Assembly (NCBI GenBank): GCA_037441725.1
Contig: JBBIRT010000149.1
Coordinates: 1-7,372 of the forward strand
Direction of reading: 5' to 3'
DNA length: 7,372 nt
Origin: JBBIRT01 sp037441725
Lineage (GTDB): Bacteria > Desulfobacterota > BSN033 > UBA1163
Of this stretch, positions 5,911 to 7,372 are shown in pieces; position 1 is the first letter of the stretch; every line of letters starts with the position of its first letter. The notes under the pieces are model-generated. The model worked only from the letters and a program-made list of their open reading frames with translations, had not been told where the DNA came from and made no database searches. A program made the translations under genes and the position numbers.

Positions 5911-6612
5911 ATGAGAAACTATCAGGAACTCGCAAAGGGCCGTTCAAATCTTTATGATCTTCTCTCCTCTGTTTATATCCATATTCCTCAAAAAGAAATC
6001 CTCTCCCTTGATTGGGATATCGTTCCTTCAATCTTTAGAGCTCCTCAAGAGGGAACTGAAAAGTTTATTCAAAAAATGGAAAAGGGGTTAAACCTCATCC
6101 ATCACTTCTTGCGAAAAGATAACCCATCTGATGTTGAACGGATAAAACAACTCTCAATAGACTGGGCACGTCTCTTCAGGGGAGTGGATCCCAGAGGACC
6201 CCTTCCTCCTTATGAATCCCTATTTCGTACCGGAAATTTACAGGACAAACCCGCGCAGGAAGTCAATCGTCTCTTTTCAGCAATGGGGATTCGAATCCCG
6301 GAGGAGTGGCACCAACCATCAGATTATATTGGTGTTGAACTGGATTTCATGCGTCTGCTCTGTTCGAAAGAACAGGAGGCCTGGCAACATAATCATCTCC
6401 AACAAATCCATGAGATCTCTAAAATTGAAAAGTCTTTTCTTGAGGATCACCTCATCCTGTGGGTTCCTCTCTTTTGTCAAGAGATGGCCCAAAAGGCCCG
6501 GGAAGATTTTTTTAAAGGCATCGCCCAGTTGACGGAAGGGTTTGTAAGATATGATCGGATATGGGTGGCCACTCTCTTCTCCATCACTCAGGACGGGGAG
6601 AAATTGGGATGA
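5911..6612 (+). CDS. TorD/DmsD-family molecular chaperone for a molybdoenzyme
   Basis: A 233-residue, mostly helical cytoplasmic protein of the TorD/DmsD/NarJ redox-enzyme maturation family. These bind the twin-arginine leader of a molybdenum or tungsten oxidoreductase catalytic subunit and hold it until the cofactor is inserted. Visible family features are DWARLFRG (84-91), the hallmark PPYESLFR (99-106), the DYIGVELDFMRLL segment (138-150, like family ELEFM), and FLEDHLILWVPLFC (176-189). Length is normal for the family. I chose the ATG at 5911 because AAGGA lies 7 nt upstream; an in-frame TTG at 5860 would add 17 residues but has only a weak GAGAG upstream. The gene overlaps the convergent NrfD-like gene by 29 bp, which supports a shared respiratory complex. 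The catalytic subunit is not in the window. Confidence 0.87.
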   Translation: MRNYQELAKGRSNLYDLLSSVYIHIPQKEILSLDWDIVPSIFRAPQEGTEKFIQKMEKGLNLIHHFLRKDNPSDVERIKQLSIDWARLFRGVDPRGPLPPYESLFRTGNLQDKPAQEVNRLFSAMGIRIPEEWHQPSDYIGVELDFMRLLCSKEQEAWQHNHLQQIHEISKIEKSFLEDHLILWVPLFCQEMAQKAREDFFKGIAQLTEGFVRYDRIWVATLFSITQDGEKLG

Positions 6613-7372
6613 AGACCCCTTCTGTATGAATAGGTTCTTTGACCGCTCCTGAAACGATGACATAACGGATATAGACTCCACCCATTAACCCGCAGAGGCT
6701 TGCCACCACCATGGCCAAAAACTTCTCCCTCCACATCATCTCGAAGAGGAAGGGAATGAATAGACCGATTAAAATCACTCCTATCCAAAAGGGTATGGAA
6801 AGGTCGCCTTTCAGTAGTCTTTGGGCTGAGGCTCTCGCGGCAGTGACCTCATGCATTCCATGGAGGTAAAGGAAAATGATTAAGGCCTCGAACAAGATCA
6901 CCAGAACATCAAATTGGGTCAAGAGGGTAATCCCTTGAGGGTTTGAAGAACCTGAAACCAGAAGGGTGAGGAGGATAGCCAAGAGACCAGTGGAAAGGCC
7001 TGAAACAAGAAAGAGGAGGGGAAGGATTGGAGTTGACCAGAATGGAATGGATCGGGTGGTATCAAAAAGGAAGCCTGTATAGATCAAGGTGAGAACACCA
7101 AAAATTCCATGAATCGTGTTCAATACAAGATGGAGAGTAGGATGCTCCTTTAACCACTGAAAAGGCCATAGATAGGTTCCAAATTGAAATGCTCCAAAGA
7201 TGATGAATAGGGTGAGAATAAAAGTTCCCCTTGAGATCCATGCTTTATCGTGTTTGGAGATTGCACGATAAGCAACCCTGGGACGACCGAGATCAGATAA
7301 AAGGAGGAGGGAGCCAATGAGAACGAGAGGGGCCCCGAGGATCATCCCTGCGAGGATGACCTCCTCAGATTC
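6584..7372 (-). CDS. NrfD/PsrC-family membrane subunit of a respiratory oxidoreductase (5' end beyond right edge)
   Basis: The C-terminal 262 residues of an integral membrane quinone-interacting subunit of the NrfD/polysulfide reductase type. The frame stays open to the window edge, and an internal ATG at 7345 is unlikely to be the start because the first family helix would be missing. About seven hydrophobic segments are visible (counting from the edge: roughly 5-26, 48-70, 83-103, 115-140, 152-172, 194-214, 218-242) out of the eight usual. Conserved-looking features are SDLGRP (26-31) after the first visible helix and SRG (47-49). Family role: exchanging electrons between the quinone pool and an iron-sulfur subunit, with a molybdopterin catalytic subunit. 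The upstream genes of this complex should lie beyond the right edge. The substrate (polysulfide, tetrathionate, nitrite, DMSO and others) cannot be told from this subunit. Confidence 0.87.
   Translation of the reverse strand, partial: ESEEVILAGMILGAPLVLIGSLLLLSDLGRPRVAYRAISKHDKAWISRGTFILTLFIIFGAFQFGTYLWPFQWLKEHPTLHLVLNTIHGIFGVLTLIYTGFLFDTTRSIPFWSTPILPLLFLVSGLSTGLLAILLTLLVSGSSNPQGITLLTQFDVLVILFEALIIFLYLHGMHEVTAARASAQRLLKGDLSIPFWIGVILIGLFIPFLFEMMWREKFLAMVVASLCGLMGGVYIRYVIVSGAVKEPIHTEGVFIPISPRPE

Noticed and set aside
7343..7345. ATG at 7345 as the start of the NrfD-like gene
   Set aside because: The frame continues open to the window edge, and starting there would drop the first membrane helix expected for the family.

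Overview
The window looks like part of a moderate-GC (about 45%), gene-dense chromosome of a Gram-negative, probably anaerobic bacterium. A LivK-type periplasmic binding protein with a classical signal peptide, plus a TorD-like chaperone beside an NrfD-like membrane subunit (the usual accessories of a molybdenum/tungsten respiratory enzyme), fit lineages such as Desulfobacterota/Syntrophia. The taxon is an inference; no rRNA or other marker gene is present.

Left block (1-4132, all on the minus strand). Transcription order is an XRE-cupin regulator (4132-3557), a creatininase-family metal-dependent hydrolase resembling the inositol-pathway enzyme IolN (3521-2427), a single-chain transketolase (2394-355) and a zinc-type medium-chain dehydrogenase cut by the left edge (340-1). 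Gaps are 35, 32 and 14 nt, so this is almost certainly one operon led by its own regulator. A dehydrogenase plus a cyclic-diketone-type hydrolase plus a TPP ketol-transferase suggests oxidation of a polyol or cyclitol, ring opening, then C2 removal. I propose a variant inositol (or related cyclitol) route; this is not shown by the sequence alone.

Middle (4133-5910). The regulator has a plausible sigma-70 promoter at 4157-4185. An orphan branched-chain-amino-acid-type ABC substrate-binding protein (5594-4323, minus) has a strong promoter (TTGACA-16-TATATT), an 8-bp inverted repeat over its -10 and start region that could be an operator, and a hairpin/T-run terminator just after its stop. Its position upstream of the catabolic operon suggests it captures the pathway substrate, but no permease or ATPase gene is in view. 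The 5595-5910 intergenic region holds this promoter, the inverted repeat, a 9-bp hairpin and a possible 27-codon ORF; nothing else was recognised.

Right block (5911-7372). A TorD/DmsD-family chaperone gene on the plus strand runs convergently into, and overlaps by 29 bp, the 3' end of an NrfD/polysulfide-reductase-type membrane anchor gene that continues past the right edge. These probably belong to a separate respiratory oxidoreductase locus.
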